NCBI GenBank assembly: GCA_963976435.1
Contig: CAXBKQ010000018.1
Coordinates: 1 to 64,000, forward strand
Reading direction: 5' to 3'
Source: CAKZNE01 sp963976435
GTDB lineage: Bacteria; Bacteroidota; Bacteroidia; Flavobacteriales; Schleiferiaceae
DNA: 64,000 nt
Shown here: positions 63,068-64,000 of the stretch, piece by piece
How the letters are laid out: each line of letters opens with the position of its first letter
Position numbering within the stretch: the first letter of the stretch is position 1
Made by a program: the position numbers and the translations under genes
The notes under the pieces: model-generated
The model's database searches: none
Seen by the model: only the letters and a program-made list of their open reading frames with translations
Told to the model about the DNA's origin: nothing

Positions 63068-64000
63068 ATGCGTATTAATTTAACCCTCAGACTGAGAATT
63101 TTCTTTTCTATGCTGCTCATGATTTTATTGAGCTTTATTGTTACCGGCTTGATTTATTTCAGACACTTCCAAAATGAAAATGAAATCTACCACGAAGAGA
63201 GATTAAAAAGAAAAGAAACAGCCGTTAATGAAGCTATAAATTACTTTCTTCGAGATCAAAAAATAAGCGAACACACAGACAGTATTGTTAGTCTCTTCGA
63301 TGATAAAATTTGCGAGCTGGCAGATATAAATAGATTGGATATCAATATTTATAGCCTTAAAGGAAAATTACTCATTGGAAGTAATCCCGAACTATTTCAC
63401 CTTGGACTTATTCCCGATACCCTTCCCCCCCACATAATGAACCAACTCTCTCATAAAGGAGATCAATTGGTAGTGGATAGAAGGGTAGACACGCTGCGCT
63501 ATTTGGTATCCTACGATTATGTGCGAAATGCAGAGGAAAAGGAAGTAGCCATTGTGAATCTGCCTTATTTCGATAATGACAATGTGATAGTAGAAGAACA
63601 AAAAAGTTTTTTAATCCAACTCAGTCAAATCTTTTTGGCCTTATTTATTATCTCAGGCCTAATAGCTTATTTACTATCAAATTATATAACGAGCTCCCTT
63701 ATTGCTATTGGTCAAAAGCTTAAGGAAACACGGATCAATGATTATAAACCATTGAAATGGAAGTATAACGACGAAATAGGCGCTCTGGTAAAACAATACA
63801 ACAAGATGCTTACCGAGCTAGAAGAAAGTGCGGCAAACCTTGCCAAACAACAGAGAGAAGAAGCTTGGAAGGAAATGGCCAAACAAGTGGCGCATGAAAT
63901 TAAAAACCCCCTAACCCCAATGCGCTTAAATGTTCAGTATTTGGAAAAATCACTGAAGACAGAGGAGCCAGAAAAGCTAAAGGAGTTTACCCAGGGAATG
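63068..64000 (+). CDS. NtrY-like sensor histidine kinase, 5' part (3' end outside window)
   Basis: The frame from ATG 63068 stays open to the end of the window (311 codons). The product has a membrane segment near residues 9-32, a periplasmic sensor region of about 140 residues, a second membrane segment near 184-206, a HAMP-like linker, and the start of a histidine kinase domain with the H-box 'VAHEIKNPLTPMRLN' and His276 as the likely phosphorylation site. The HEIKNPLTP form is typical of NtrY-type nitrogen or envelope sensors. The ATP-binding domain is missing only because the window ends. Confidence 0.88.
   Translation, partial: MRINLTLRLRIFFSMLLMILLSFIVTGLIYFRHFQNENEIYHEERLKRKETAVNEAINYFLRDQKISEHTDSIVSLFDDKICELADINRLDINIYSLKGKLLIGSNPELFHLGLIPDTLPPHIMNQLSHKGDQLVVDRRVDTLRYLVSYDYVRNAEEKEVAIVNLPYFDNDNVIVEEQKSFLIQLSQIFLALFIISGLIAYLLSNYITSSLIAIGQKLKETRINDYKPLKWKYNDEIGALVKQYNKMLTELEESAANLAKQQREEAWKEMAKQVAHEIKNPLTPMRLNVQYLEKSLKTEEPEKLKEFTQGM

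Noticed and set aside
1..64000. CRISPR array, insertion sequence, prophage or integrated island
   Set aside because: No regularly spaced repeats, transposase, integrase or phage structural gene was seen, and gene content is core-like throughout.

Overview
This 64 kb window is an AT-rich, gene-dense stretch of a Bacteroidota chromosome, most likely from the order Flavobacteriales. The assignment rests on TAnnTTTG-type promoter elements, a SprE/PorW-type type IX secretion lipoprotein, families typical of the phylum (DUF5686, DUF5687, DUF4175, IPExxxVDY), many lipoproteins and outer-membrane barrels, and an atpB-E-F-H-A-G cluster without atpD and atpC. I see no prophage, insertion sequence, CRISPR array, rRNA operon or clear foreign island. 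It looks like core chromosome.

Layout. 1-1917: 3' part of a DUF5686 outer-membrane protein. 2042-6579: phenylacetate catabolism (paaA, B, C, D, then paaG- and paaH-type genes, with a canonical promoter before paaG and no paaE). 6583-8792: a two-gene ABC export system. 8789-12010: an acetyltransferase, then a sigma factor / putative anti-sigma / outer-membrane protein unit on the minus strand. 12215-14808: RNase R and a small membrane protein. 14879-17619: M1 peptidase and metallo-beta-lactamase-fold hydrolase. 17731-19046: a hydrolase-like lipoprotein and rpiB. 19047-19560: the only long gene-free stretch, carrying DnaA-box-like 9-mers and an AT-rich end. 19561-27597: MORN-repeat protein, Nudix hydrolase, flavoprotein, and secreted or surface proteins. 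27686-33415: ALDH7-type aldehyde dehydrogenase, a DUF4139 protein and a cytochrome c-FTR1 iron permease. 33589-33659: tRNA-Cys. 33700-35591: gltX and folB. 35708-42227: DUF4175 coiled-coil protein, ybeY, mnmG and a methyltransferase. 42332-49153: holB, pgk, cvpA, small lipoproteins, pheS, a pterin dehydratase and pyruvate kinase. 49161-51870: the acpP-fabF-rnc operon with an IPExxxVDY-type gene. 52010-53920: purN, rnhA and an M23 peptidase. 54126-57139: the SprE/PorW-type lipoprotein and a bactofilin. 57087-62948: the ATP synthase cluster. 63068-64000: the 5' part of an NtrY-like sensor kinase, cut by the window end.

The most notable signal is a pair of 16-bp sites that fit the parS consensus (TGTTnCACGTGAAACA) without mismatch, one on each side of mnmG. 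In bacteria parS sites cluster close to the replication origin. Together with the DnaA-box-like cluster at 19.1-19.6 kb, about 20 kb away, they suggest the window lies in the origin-proximal domain. The origin itself is a hypothesis, because no skew or genome-wide count could be run here.

How the genes work together: the paa genes feed aromatic carbon into beta-oxidation-like steps. The acpP-fabF-rnc and pyk genes form a housekeeping operon. The ATP synthase cluster encodes F0 and most of F1. Several convergent gene pairs end on overlapping 4-bp stop codons, which shows how compact the chromosome is. Start codons were moved downstream of the longest open frame wherever a signal peptide, a family length or a promoter element decided it.
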